A stretch of DNA of 37,095 nucleotides from Mesenet sp031546805 (GTDB lineage: Bacteria > Pseudomonadota > Alphaproteobacteria > Rickettsiales > Anaplasmataceae), in the NCBI GenBank assembly GCA_031546805.1, contig JAVBJW010000013.1, positions 1-37,095 of the forward strand, in the 5' to 3' direction. Shown in pieces: positions 9,601-18,731 of this stretch (within the stretch, counting starts at the first letter, position 1; each line of letters opens with the position of its first letter). The notes beneath the pieces are model-generated. The model was given only the letters and a program-made list of their open reading frames with translations. It did no database searches and was not told the origin of the DNA. The position numbers were made by a program, and so were the translations under genes.

Positions 9601-10592
9601 ATCAAAAATAAAACTAACAATGAGTATACAAGATTCTTAAATGAATCATTTTTTACTATGCGTTCAAATATAACTTTACCACCTTGGTTAATTAAAATCT
9701 CCTTAACCTCTTTACGAATAGTTTCAAAAATCATTATGCCATTTTCACGCTTTGTCCCACTTATAAATTCAAAAGAATAACCTCCTGCATTATCCCAATA
9801 ATAACGATCTAATATTTTTACATATATTTTCCATCCTTCTTTCAATTGTATATTTTGACATGAACTATCCTTTATAAAATGTTCAACGGAGGAAAAAGCA
9901 CCAGAGCCACCTTCATCAGTAGATTTATACCCTAAGTGTACTACTGGAGACTGAGGAAAGCGCATAATGTTTACAGTCTGATTTGGATCTGGATCACCGT
10001 CACGTTTAAATAATAGATAAGCACCATATCCATTTTTGAACCAGCAAGGTATGCCATAAGCACCAGTTTTAATGTCATCTTTAAGATTCTCATCAATATA
10101 TTGGCATTTATTGTTAGAGCATCCAGGTATAATTGAATCTTTTACAGAATATGGTGAACAGGTTCTATCTAAAGGAGTAATAGACTGATTTAGTGTACCA
10201 TTTTCAATATCTGATAACTCTACTACTCCTGCAGCTGGAGTATATTTTTTGTTTGACTTTGCCCAAGCAGTCCACATACCGTTGGTTCTAACCTTGATAG
10301 GCTCGCCAGTTGTCACTAAACCTGTATCTTTCCACCGCACCACCTGATTAGGAGAAAATGCTGCTGTATCTTCTCCATCCTTGGACTTAAATGAATCACG
10401 ATCATCCTTGGAATAATAAGCAGAAGCCATTATTGTTTCAAGACCGAAATTATCAGCAGAAACACATCTGGGAAAAGGTGGATCTGTACCGCAACCAGCT
10501 TCTAACAAAAAAACTAGAAGAAGCAATGTCTTTTTCAAAAATGATAAATAACGGTGAACCTTTATATCCATAAATCTTAAACTAAATAACAT
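6636..10592 (-). CDS. virB6-4: VirB6 family type IV secretion protein, paralogue 4 (giant)
   Basis: 1318 residues, against about 300 for a classical VirB6. Layout: possible lipoprotein signal (hydrophobic 18-32, LEAGC with Cys34); a Cys-containing extracytoplasmic region to about 310 with a YYWDNAGGY motif at 264-272; a polytopic membrane core from about 320 to 530, including FSKLKSLFDGWL at 484-495, the position of the conserved VirB6 Trp; another hydrophobic segment near 744-765; then about 500 mostly acidic, polar, probably disordered residues, ending in a short charged coiled coil. VirB6 proteins form part of the inner-membrane channel of the T4SS. ATG at Met8 is an alternative start that would still include the signal. 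Last gene of the operon, 23 bases after virB6-3. Confidence 0.9.
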   Translation of the reverse strand: MLFSLRFMDIKVHRYLSFLKKTLLLLVFLLEAGCGTDPPFPRCVSADNFGLETIMASAYYSKDDRDSFKSKDGEDTAAFSPNQVVRWKDTGLVTTGEPIKVRTNGMWTAWAKSNKKYTPAAGVVELSDIENGTLNQSITPLDRTCSPYSVKDSIIPGCSNNKCQYIDENLKDDIKTGAYGIPCWFKNGYGAYLLFKRDGDPDPNQTVNIMRFPQSPVVHLGYKSTDEGGSGAFSSVEHFIKDSSCQNIQLKEGWKIYVKILDRYYWDNAGGYSFEFISGTKRENGIMIFETIRKEVKEILINQGGKVIFERIVKNDSFKNLVYSLLVLFLMISSLLYIFGMVQHPMPDFIARVLKISLIFMLISPNSWQFFYDHLLSLFIDGTDTIIGIINDHSGMSNYNQEAPFAFLDYMIRDKIFSPIVWNIKMKALIVSEFLGIFGTLFIIIAVLIYVLLCMYAFVIYLAGLIGMALLIALMPIFFVGILFSKLKSLFDGWLTQCISFSLQSIMIFTLLSLFGSLIMNTYYRLFGFTACYNKWMEVKLCVGRLCLLDSSFYAWTPGQKYVPKVIDIFYEWNAHDSLNKSDYGEDRISRFTFTGGGAVIPVPPEYTEKDFRYIDYPYFDPDITGSKNPDGISVIENSIFINLANLLNSLMALPTINGTAIARLVEDIKNEIKKLGLGNIQLRQIEDSKNRNIPNNYRQLQEDVKRALISLIGSNAINSTSKEELDKQYDHSIIKQIRKGHLIIWPELLILLLLALLMSLMRSFVTNIGSSLGGGSVMSTMLSGVWDGFFHPSGRDVGGKIGELIAGLKFGWQDKIGGGLEKTGSTIVNTVKRVPILGTAISFTSEATKAITMSQSEFEVGKKLDKQLKKLDYYRAVIGAHLSYSGLDTLKYLGKDAVDRMLGRKETGELEDIKSQHAFFMEKLRDKILGPEKHKPSTYLPPRRPEDDESPFPRSKPIDIDALAPSEGDVGSDAVDLLTTIDRDLDTAGQLKLKENQDINEILHARAKLLRDNDIDEFNRVDRLLHEKLGDQYDSTISNYESGERQPVEEDGASNMELSRSSSIGSIDPIAGESITSESDTHSQTSHEELRRDETTTQAIDEISSDQLQIEDNYESLIGEETKPRDGNQFQANEGNSLEDVEQLIIRDGDSDKGGENIELNVIDRKLPQEDYHSSKEGIEFNIINSGSNLEQEENIQIEIPIEIDDRPRNDEQLQENISPQGSDFEQSNQITSDSVESDYNTEDKPEQQQEALHSDDSQELEPNGASNKIKSSSSTEEKLEQMQEEQKKKREIEALQDKIEQVKEQQKSDRDESSDN

Positions 10593-10615
10593 AATTCAAA
10601 TAACTTCTCATTTTA

Positions 10616-13600
10616 TTACTCATCATTAGATTCAGGATCCTTCTTGTCAGATGTAGGTTCGGATGTAGGTATAGATCTCTCTCTAACTTCAAATTCACTA
10701 TCTGTTTCTTCTTCCGAATCACTTGAAATTTCCTCATCACTATTTTGTAAATCTTCTAGTGATGAGTTTCTAGCTATATTATCATTCTCTTGACCATGTT
10801 CTCTATTAATGCTTGATTTGTCATCTTTTTTCAATTTAGAATCTTCATTTTCTTCCTTTAATCCAGAACCTTTTTTAATATCTGTACTGCTATATTCCTG
10901 CCTATTACTAACATTTCGATTACGAAATTCAACTGATGTTCTATCGGTAGCAGATTTTTTTCTTACTTGTTTTATGAGTGATCTAGTTGCGTTATCTAAG
11001 CCAACTACAGAAAGTAATGCTTGTGATGCATCGCCTACAGCATTAACTCCGCGACTCATCATATTTGTTGCAGTTTGGGAAATTGAAAGGGCAATAGATT
11101 CAGCTATGCTAGAAAAACCTTTCATTGCATTTGCTATAATTAAATATAAAAGAACTGTAACTAGAGAGAATGGTAGTCCAAAAAATCCTTGATTATTATC
11201 CTCTTCTCTGACTTCTTTTTCTCTTATTCTTTCTTTAAAATCTAAATCATTAGAAAAACCAACAGGAAGTAGCGTTTGAAAGAGACAGATTCCTTCTCCT
11301 TCTTGACCGTCACCAATTTTGATCTCTACAACGCATTTAGTACATGCAGAAAAATTAGTTATTTTATGTAAAACTGGTAGTAGTACCTGATTCAAGAAGG
11401 CCAAAGCTGCAAATAGGATTATGGGTTGTATCGAAAAATTTAGTAATAGCTTAATCCAGCCATCAAATAATTGTTTAGTTCTTTGAAAGAGAATAAAAGT
11501 CAAAAATAGTGGGGATAATGCTAACAAAAAAGAAGTAGATATGATCATCATAAAGTACATTAACATTGCTTCTAAAATGCATATAAAGAAACTAATGCTA
11601 CCCCATATAATCAAGCAAAATATGAGCCATCCTACAGGACCTGCTAAAAATAACGCTAAAAGTCTAAGCCATGTATCTCCTGCAAGCAATACTCCAACAG
11701 TTGCATCTAAAAATGCAAAGCTATAATCTGCCTCTAAATAACCAGAAAAATCAGCTATTAACTGATTCACGCCTTGTATAAATAAAGCAAAAAAATGGGT
11801 ACTAAAAATTTCCCAGCTATTTTGGCTGAAGATCATAACTACAAATGCCATCTTTGCTATTCGTATTGCCAAATCAAACTTACTTAACTGAATTAGACCG
11901 AGAATATAACCAATAGCAGAAAACATAGTATATAGCACAAATAAGGCTCTTACCGAATTCCAAAAAGGTTTTGATGTAGAATAATTATTATATATTTGCC
12001 TAACTGCACCACCTTGAGATAAATTGATGACTCTATTTATATCTTCTGTTTGATTATCCATAGATGCATCATATAGTACATGTAATATTGCATTTCTAAT
12101 AGTGATAAAAAGCTGAGAAAAGTTAGGGTTCCATTTTGTACGAAAAAGATGTACAGTATACTTGTTTGCATTTGCAAATTCTTGATTTATATCAGTAAAT
12201 TGTTCATCTTTCACTCCTCTTATATCAACTCCAAAATATATTTTACCTGACTTTTTAGTATCATTATCTTGATTGATTGTATAAAATCCACTCTCTTTAA
12301 AGAGATGAAAAGTACCATTTTCTCCAGGAAATATATTTGGAGGGCTATTACCTATATACATATATAACTTCTTGCCATCAGCAAGAGGACAAGTTCTTTG
12401 CACTTTTACGTGATATCCACCAGCATTATCATGATAACTATCTTTTTCATCGGATATTCCTAGCACAATATAACTATTATTACTAACATTGTCCGCTACA
12501 ATGTAATTGTGATTAAGCTGTAAAGATATTTTTTCAAAAGGACTATCATAACTTATACAATTTTTATCCTGTCCCATTTTAGGAAGGCATTGCTTTCCGG
12601 TAGAATTCCAATCTAAACTATTAGATGAGCTAATTCTTGCAACCAAAAGCTCAGCCCAGCTAGTTCTAAAACCAGTCTCTTTATCTAACTCAAAATCCTC
12701 TAATTTAAGACTACACTTACTATGATTTTTAAATTTATATCTTATAGATGACATACAATTTGCATCTGGTCCCATACTCAAAGACCAGATTGCTTTGTCG
12801 TTATAGCATATTTTATTGCAGAAGCAGTTTATGTCATATGAAGAAAACTTTTTTGTAGTTGAGTCAAGAGGTTGATTGCAATAACTTTCTTTTAATTCAG
12901 GTCTAATGTTACGTAAGTCTAATAAAGCACCAGCTTTCCAAGGTAAATTTGCTCCTAAACGGTTATGATGGGCTTTATTATCATACGGAGTGTATCCATT
13001 GCCAATTAAAACATCAAATTCTCTACCTTGCAGAGGTTCAAATCTTATTTCTTGTTGAGAAATATCACCATCTTCATTTTTAATGTAATAACTACCACCT
13101 GATTTACAAACATCAGTAGAACTGACAGATTTCTTACCTTCTTTATCACTGTAATAAACATTTGGTCCATCGATAACTACCCCTAAAGGTAATTTTTTGC
13201 AATCTTCAATTACAATTTTTTTTGGTATTAGACTAAAGTTCAAAATATCACCTGGATTAACATTTAAGCCCGTATCAACATAACGTCCTACACTACTAAA
13301 CTCTCTTCCGTGGTTTTTGCATACTTTTTGTGGATCAGTTCCATCATTATCATCACTATATTCAGGAATTGCTCCATCCTTACAAAAAATTGCTGGTACA
13401 ACCACATTTTTTGGATTACTGGAATCTTTAGGACATAAACTGATAGCACCACTAATAGTTAGTTTTATGGTCTGTTTTTCTGATATGCTCTCTCCTGAGT
13501 CAATCCAATAACTAGAAGGAGAGCTTTTATCTATATTTTTAATTTTTGCTGGCACTTCAATTTCAATACTACTATTACTGACTCCAGATCCAGCTTCAAT

Positions 13601-13660
13601 ACAGTTAATGTTACAACCAGTCATAATACAGCAAAATAACAATAATAATCTCTTTATCAT
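10616..13660 (-). CDS. virB6-3: VirB6 family type IV secretion protein, paralogue 3
   Basis: 1014 residues. The N-terminus is a compact lipoprotein-like signal ending IMTGC (Cys16). Residues about 20-560 are a large extracytoplasmic region with many cysteines, a YHDNAGGYHVKV motif at 409-420 and an LYMYIGNSPP segment just after it. The membrane core spans about 570-770 and contains FQRTKQLFDGWI at 725-736, the conserved VirB6 signature. A further hydrophobic segment lies near 830-850. The C-terminal about 120 residues are highly charged with a Ser/Asp/Glu-rich end. It starts 2 bases after the virB6-2 stop, so translation is likely coupled. Confidence 0.9.
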   Translation of the reverse strand: MIKRLLLLFCCIMTGCNINCIEAGSGVSNSSIEIEVPAKIKNIDKSSPSSYWIDSGESISEKQTIKLTISGAISLCPKDSSNPKNVVVPAIFCKDGAIPEYSDDNDGTDPQKVCKNHGREFSSVGRYVDTGLNVNPGDILNFSLIPKKIVIEDCKKLPLGVVIDGPNVYYSDKEGKKSVSSTDVCKSGGSYYIKNEDGDISQQEIRFEPLQGREFDVLIGNGYTPYDNKAHHNRLGANLPWKAGALLDLRNIRPELKESYCNQPLDSTTKKFSSYDINCFCNKICYNDKAIWSLSMGPDANCMSSIRYKFKNHSKCSLKLEDFELDKETGFRTSWAELLVARISSSNSLDWNSTGKQCLPKMGQDKNCISYDSPFEKISLQLNHNYIVADNVSNNSYIVLGISDEKDSYHDNAGGYHVKVQRTCPLADGKKLYMYIGNSPPNIFPGENGTFHLFKESGFYTINQDNDTKKSGKIYFGVDIRGVKDEQFTDINQEFANANKYTVHLFRTKWNPNFSQLFITIRNAILHVLYDASMDNQTEDINRVINLSQGGAVRQIYNNYSTSKPFWNSVRALFVLYTMFSAIGYILGLIQLSKFDLAIRIAKMAFVVMIFSQNSWEIFSTHFFALFIQGVNQLIADFSGYLEADYSFAFLDATVGVLLAGDTWLRLLALFLAGPVGWLIFCLIIWGSISFFICILEAMLMYFMMIISTSFLLALSPLFLTFILFQRTKQLFDGWIKLLLNFSIQPIILFAALAFLNQVLLPVLHKITNFSACTKCVVEIKIGDGQEGEGICLFQTLLPVGFSNDLDFKERIREKEVREEDNNQGFFGLPFSLVTVLLYLIIANAMKGFSSIAESIALSISQTATNMMSRGVNAVGDASQALLSVVGLDNATRSLIKQVRKKSATDRTSVEFRNRNVSNRQEYSSTDIKKGSGLKEENEDSKLKKDDKSSINREHGQENDNIARNSSLEDLQNSDEEISSDSEEETDSEFEVRERSIPTSEPTSDKKDPESNDE

Positions 13661-13662
13661 AA

Positions 13663-16293
13663 CTACTCATCCTGAGACTGATCTGTAGGATCAGGAAAAG
13701 ACGAAGGTGGTGAAGCTATAGGACCATCAATAGGGTTAGCGTTGCTGCCAATAGGACCTCTTCCTGTAGATGTAGCTCCTTGACTGTAAAATTTCTGCCG
13801 ATATTTCTCATTTAAACGACGCATTCTACTTTCTTGATCCATACCAATAATGCCAAGTGCGCTTTCTTTAGCATTATGAGCAACTCCAGATAGATCAGCT
13901 ACCATTGCCCCAAATATACTAGAAGCTATAGTACCAGCAACATGAATAAAGCTTCTCATCGCATGAGCTAATATTACAAACATCATTATATTAACAATTG
14001 GTATTGGTATTCCCATAAAGCTTGACGAGCCATTATCTAGATCACGAAAATAATCCTGAACCGATGACAATGGAGAAAATCCATACGGTAGGAGAAACTC
14101 AAGTAAACAAAAATCTAACTTGCCAATTTTAAGGTCAATGGAAGGTTTAATAATACACGTAGAACATATATCAAAATTAAATAGTCCGTATAATACACCA
14201 ACCATAGCTTGATTGAGCAAAGCAATAGATGCAAAGACTATAACAGGTTGTATAGAGACCTGAGCTAGTATTTTTATCCATGAATCAAAAATGGCTTTTG
14301 TACGCTGAAATAATATACAAATAATAAATATTGGAGCTATTGAAAGTAACAACGCAACCATAATTATAGAAATAAAATAAAGTATAACAGCTTCAAAAAG
14401 ACATCCTATTAGCATAGTTAAGCCCCAAAGAATTAAGACAACCACAACCCATCCAACAGGACCAGCAAACAACAAAGACAATATCTGTAACCAAGTTTGT
14501 GGTAGAGTAAATCTATATAGACTTAAATCAAGAAATTTAAAATCAGTACTACTAGATTGCTGTCCTGTCATTATATCAATCAATTCTATTGGCGCCTTAG
14601 TAAACAATGGAAACAGATAAGTATTAAAAAATATCCAACTGTCAGGTCTGATTAATACAATGATGATACCAATTTTAACAGCAAGTGATAAAAGTTCAGG
14701 TTGAGAAGCTTTAAACATTCCTAACAAGTAAAAAAGAGAATAAAGAGTGATATAGAGCAATAAAGTTGCTTTAGTTATTGATAAAAAATTGCTATTTATA
14801 ATTTCTTTATACACAGTGCCTACAGCACCATTATTTAAATTAGTATTAATATCAGCTTTAGAGTCAAAATTTGATCCATAAAACGCTTTAAAGATATATT
14901 CTTTAACGCCATTCACTAACCAAGAAATAGTTTCTGGAATACTTGTATCGATAAATGTCAACATTTCAAAATAACCAATGTTATTTTCGTATCCATCACC
15001 ATTATCGCGAACACCATAGTATACATCACCTGTTCCTTCCACTTCAAAGTGATCAGGCATTACATCCTCTCTTTTCTCACTAATTTTTTGAAGATTAATT
15101 GCTTTACCAATGCCTCCTTCTTTTGGTTTTCCTGGCATTTTATCTGGTGGTTGATCAGATACATAAACATATAAACTCTCATTAATATGATAGCTGCAAT
15201 CTTTTTCTACTGTAATATTATATCCACCAGATTGTTTTTGCTCATTAGAGCTAGAAAGATCTAATGATAACATATCAATTTTATCATCTATTTCATAGCC
15301 ATAACCTGGGCAAATACCTGAATTAATATCACCATATGTAGAAAACGATTTTTTACTGCTTGAATTACTTGAGTTATACCCATCAATCCTTAGTGATTGT
15401 ATATACGTTAACTCTTTTTTCTCAACACTGTTCCCTTGTTCATCAACAGATGTACATTCTACTCCATCAGGATGCTCTATAGAAATTTCGGTTTGTGCAC
15501 AATTAGACCAATTGACATTATCATTTGCATCTTTTACCCCACAAATATTACCACACATTGCATTAAGTAAATATGTATCATTGTTGAGTATAATATTTTT
15601 AGTATCTTCAATGCATTGTGAATCCTGTTTTCCGCACTTACTTTTAGCAAATTTATCTAGATCACAAGGTGGCTTAAGCTCACTTAAAAGCTCAACTGAT
15701 AGATCCGATACTAGTTTGCCATTACTATCTATCTTATTTAAAAGTACATGAACCTTACCATTTAACCACCTTTTACTACCCTCTTCACTATTGTAAAACC
15801 TATTGATAGCAGGTCCGTTACCATTACTAATTTTTGCTGAATATTGGGTGTTGATGTTATTTTGCTTACAAACACTTGGATCTTGTACGTAGACATCTTT
15901 TTTATTATCACAAGTATCTGCATCAAAAGACTGAATAACACTAGGTTTTAATCTAAAAACCAGTTTTTCATGAGAAACAGCAGGATATTTTAACCGCACA
16001 GCATTTGATCCTTTACCAACCTCTACATCTTGAACTGCATTGTGGCATAAATTTACATTAACAGGAGTAACTCGCACTTGCTGCTTCTTACCTGCCTTCA
16101 GCTTAAGATCTGACTTTACCCAATAGTTAGCAATTTTGTTTTTATCAAAATCTGAATTACCAAAATTGTTTGGCTTGGTAGGTAGTATGTCTCTAATTTC
16201 ATCTTTTAGGATACCTGGCGCTGTTAAGCATGTTGAAACACCACAACCTGAAAGAAAAAGGATAATAGAAGTTATTGCTGCAATTTTAAACAT
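13663..16293 (-). CDS. virB6-2: VirB6 family type IV secretion protein, paralogue 2
   Basis: 876 residues. N-terminal hydrophobic stretch ending FLSGC (Cys17), a good lipobox. The extracytoplasmic region to about 500 has paired cysteines, an SGGYNITVEKDC segment at 355-366 and an LYVYVSDQPP segment near 374, both matching positions in virB6-3. The polytopic core spans about 505-700, with FQRTKAIFDSWI at 662-673 (DGW replaced by DSW), and another hydrophobic stretch lies at 765-795. The C-terminus is Pro/Ser-rich and short. Starts 8 bases after the virB6-1 stop. The shared architecture with the next gene points to tandem duplication within the operon. Confidence 0.9.
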   Translation of the reverse strand: MFKIAAITSIILFLSGCGVSTCLTAPGILKDEIRDILPTKPNNFGNSDFDKNKIANYWVKSDLKLKAGKKQQVRVTPVNVNLCHNAVQDVEVGKGSNAVRLKYPAVSHEKLVFRLKPSVIQSFDADTCDNKKDVYVQDPSVCKQNNINTQYSAKISNGNGPAINRFYNSEEGSKRWLNGKVHVLLNKIDSNGKLVSDLSVELLSELKPPCDLDKFAKSKCGKQDSQCIEDTKNIILNNDTYLLNAMCGNICGVKDANDNVNWSNCAQTEISIEHPDGVECTSVDEQGNSVEKKELTYIQSLRIDGYNSSNSSSKKSFSTYGDINSGICPGYGYEIDDKIDMLSLDLSSSNEQKQSGGYNITVEKDCSYHINESLYVYVSDQPPDKMPGKPKEGGIGKAINLQKISEKREDVMPDHFEVEGTGDVYYGVRDNGDGYENNIGYFEMLTFIDTSIPETISWLVNGVKEYIFKAFYGSNFDSKADINTNLNNGAVGTVYKEIINSNFLSITKATLLLYITLYSLFYLLGMFKASQPELLSLAVKIGIIIVLIRPDSWIFFNTYLFPLFTKAPIELIDIMTGQQSSSTDFKFLDLSLYRFTLPQTWLQILSLLFAGPVGWVVVVLILWGLTMLIGCLFEAVILYFISIIMVALLLSIAPIFIICILFQRTKAIFDSWIKILAQVSIQPVIVFASIALLNQAMVGVLYGLFNFDICSTCIIKPSIDLKIGKLDFCLLEFLLPYGFSPLSSVQDYFRDLDNGSSSFMGIPIPIVNIMMFVILAHAMRSFIHVAGTIASSIFGAMVADLSGVAHNAKESALGIIGMDQESRMRRLNEKYRQKFYSQGATSTGRGPIGSNANPIDGPIASPPSSFPDPTDQSQDE

Positions 16294-16301
16294 TTTAAAA
16301 C

Positions 16302-18731
16302 TTATCCCTTTGTTATTTCTTCACCAGCTTTTTTACCTCCAGACCCTCCTTTACCTCCAGCTATTTTTCTACCAACTGATTTAACAGCATTACTAGCACC
16401 ACTGTGTGCGCTCATAGCAGCACTTAAGCCCTTCTTCATCATTGCTGTTGGTGAAGTTACTCCTGCACTTAAATTTGCTCTTGGATTACCAGCAAGCTCT
16501 GCTGCCAAACTACCAATAGTTCCAAGGAAGTGATAGAATAAAAATCCCATTAATGCCATCATTCCAAGTTTTGTCCATATTGATCCAGTGAGACCACCAT
16601 CGAATTCAAAACCTGTTATTTCTATACCAAATAGTATCGTATGGTTTTTGAGTCCCATAGTATTCATTATACAGGCAAGATTGTCTCTGTTTCCTGCAAG
16701 ATCACATGCATTATCTGGATCTAAAGTAAAAGCTGTTTTGGTTATAGTACCAAGACCACCACCATAATCGACACGTTTAAACTTTAAGTCACCAAAATAT
16801 AGATTATCAAACACTGAAAACATAAGTGATAGAAAGGCAAATAGTATCACAGGATATAAAGAGTAAGTCATAATTTCTCTTAGCCAACCATCAAAGAATC
16901 CTTTAGTTGCTTGAAACAGTGACATAGGAATAAATAGAGGTGATATGAGAATAATGATAGTTAAAGCTATTAAAGATAATATGAACAGATAGACTATCCA
17001 TATTGCAACTAGAATGATCATTACTACCATAAAAAGAGCAGCAATACATATAAGAATTTGTGCACCAAATAATATAGCAAAAGGTATAAATGCTGCAGCC
17101 AAGAGAGTAGCAAACATAGTAGCACCCGTTGTCGCATTTAGCTGGCTGCCAAGGTAAAACATGATGCGGCAGTCTAACCTATCCCATGGAGCTAAGTACC
17201 CTAAATTATGCTGTTTACCTTTTTTGTCTGTAAACAGATATTCACTTTGATCATAATTACATACTGTTTGATTACCTCCTGCTTTTAAAACTATATCTGA
17301 TAAACCAGTGGAAAGTTGAATCAGTTTACCATAATAATCCGACATTCCAGGACCAATAGTAAAGTATAATACCAGGGCAAATTTTATTACCAACATATAC
17401 ACTTCTGCAGTGTGCTGCACTCCTCCCAACGCTGCTTTGATTGCAAATAACATTAAAGCTAATATCAGCGCTGCTTTAATAGCTGTTTTTAGCCTCTTTT
17501 GTGCTACACCTAAGAATCCATCTTCTTTTTTATTACCATCACTATCTCTTCCTGTTAACAAGTTATCTAATGACTCGCGAATACACTCAACAACTACTGA
17601 AGTTAGAGGGAAAGGAGATTTTGTATGCGCTCCTGTTTTGCTATAACAAGCTGGTGAAATATACCAATTGAAACACTGATCGTTATTATAACTTACAATT
17701 TTTCCACTTTCGTCCATTTTTGCCACTGATTTTTCACACATAGGAGCTGGTGGACCGCTTGGACGCATATGGCAACCAACCTCTTGTTGTGGCCACATTA
17801 CTAAGTCACCCATTCCCCAGGTGTCTACACAAAGTTTATCACCGCGCTCTACTGCTTTAAACGTTATGCCATAAATTTTAGCCTTTTCTCCTGCTCGTAA
17901 AGGCCCACTACATTCTATAGGACCACGAATATAAGCCTTCATTCTCTTTATTACTTCTCCACCATAATCTGCTTCTCTTGGATCATGACTGGTCATCCCA
18001 GTTCCACCATGAACTGATTCATTATTTTTTGTGAAAAAACCATCTGGACCACCTATTTCAGTGTCAGGAATTGTAACAACAAGTACTACTGGACTTAAGC
18101 CAAATCCAAGCGGCAGTCTATAACAAACTTCTATATAATCACTGCTTGACACTCTATTTTTTGGCCAGTAGTACTCACTAACTTTTTCAAACTCCTTATC
18201 TAAACATCTTGGTTCATTTTTTCTGCCTTTTTCTATATCTCCACCTCCTATACATTTGAAATATTCATCTTGATTTTGAAATACTCCATTAGCACAAGAA
18301 GGATAATTTGGTTTTGGGTTTTTACATTGTCTATAACTTCCAGATTGACCGTCACTTCCATCATTTATGTCAGAACGTAGAACTGGATGTCTGACAAAGC
18401 TAAAGTTACAAGCAAAAAACATTGGAGTACTCATAACTAGGCCCACAATAGATCCAATACCTATAATAAGCAATGCAATACCAACTTTAATGGTTATAAC
18501 AGCAAGTTTAAGAGTTACACCAGTAACGAGAGTAGTAAGCGCAGCGCTTACGCCAGCTATAATTCCAATCATTTGTGACATTTGACATTTAGGATTACTG
18601 GCTTTTGTATCTCTTAAAACTACATGAGAGTTGCTTACTTCTTCAGCCACAGCAGGCCTAGCAAGTAAGAAGTTGGCGTTTAATAATAATACAGCTAATA
18701 TAAATAATATTATCCTAATATTTTTAAACAT
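16302..18731 (-). CDS. virB6-1: VirB6 family type IV secretion protein, paralogue 1
   Basis: 809 residues. N-terminal signal or anchor (1-29) with a plausible signal peptidase I site after RPAVA; unlike its three paralogues it has no lipobox. Hydrophobic segments at about 55-105, an extracytoplasmic Cys-rich block from about 115 to 400, then the polytopic VirB6 core from about 415 to 645 with FQATKGFFDGWL at 606-617, a last membrane segment near 722-740, and a Gly/Lys-rich tail. The start overlaps the virB4 stop by 8 bases (ATGTTTAA), with AAGGG as ribosome binding site inside virB4, so translation is coupled. Forms part of the T4SS inner-membrane complex. Confidence 0.92.
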   Translation of the reverse strand: MFKNIRIILFILAVLLLNANFLLARPAVAEEVSNSHVVLRDTKASNPKCQMSQMIGIIAGVSAALTTLVTGVTLKLAVITIKVGIALLIIGIGSIVGLVMSTPMFFACNFSFVRHPVLRSDINDGSDGQSGSYRQCKNPKPNYPSCANGVFQNQDEYFKCIGGGDIEKGRKNEPRCLDKEFEKVSEYYWPKNRVSSSDYIEVCYRLPLGFGLSPVVLVVTIPDTEIGGPDGFFTKNNESVHGGTGMTSHDPREADYGGEVIKRMKAYIRGPIECSGPLRAGEKAKIYGITFKAVERGDKLCVDTWGMGDLVMWPQQEVGCHMRPSGPPAPMCEKSVAKMDESGKIVSYNNDQCFNWYISPACYSKTGAHTKSPFPLTSVVVECIRESLDNLLTGRDSDGNKKEDGFLGVAQKRLKTAIKAALILALMLFAIKAALGGVQHTAEVYMLVIKFALVLYFTIGPGMSDYYGKLIQLSTGLSDIVLKAGGNQTVCNYDQSEYLFTDKKGKQHNLGYLAPWDRLDCRIMFYLGSQLNATTGATMFATLLAAAFIPFAILFGAQILICIAALFMVVMIILVAIWIVYLFILSLIALTIIILISPLFIPMSLFQATKGFFDGWLREIMTYSLYPVILFAFLSLMFSVFDNLYFGDLKFKRVDYGGGLGTITKTAFTLDPDNACDLAGNRDNLACIMNTMGLKNHTILFGIEITGFEFDGGLTGSIWTKLGMMALMGFLFYHFLGTIGSLAAELAGNPRANLSAGVTSPTAMMKKGLSAAMSAHSGASNAVKSVGRKIAGGKGGSGGKKAGEEITKG

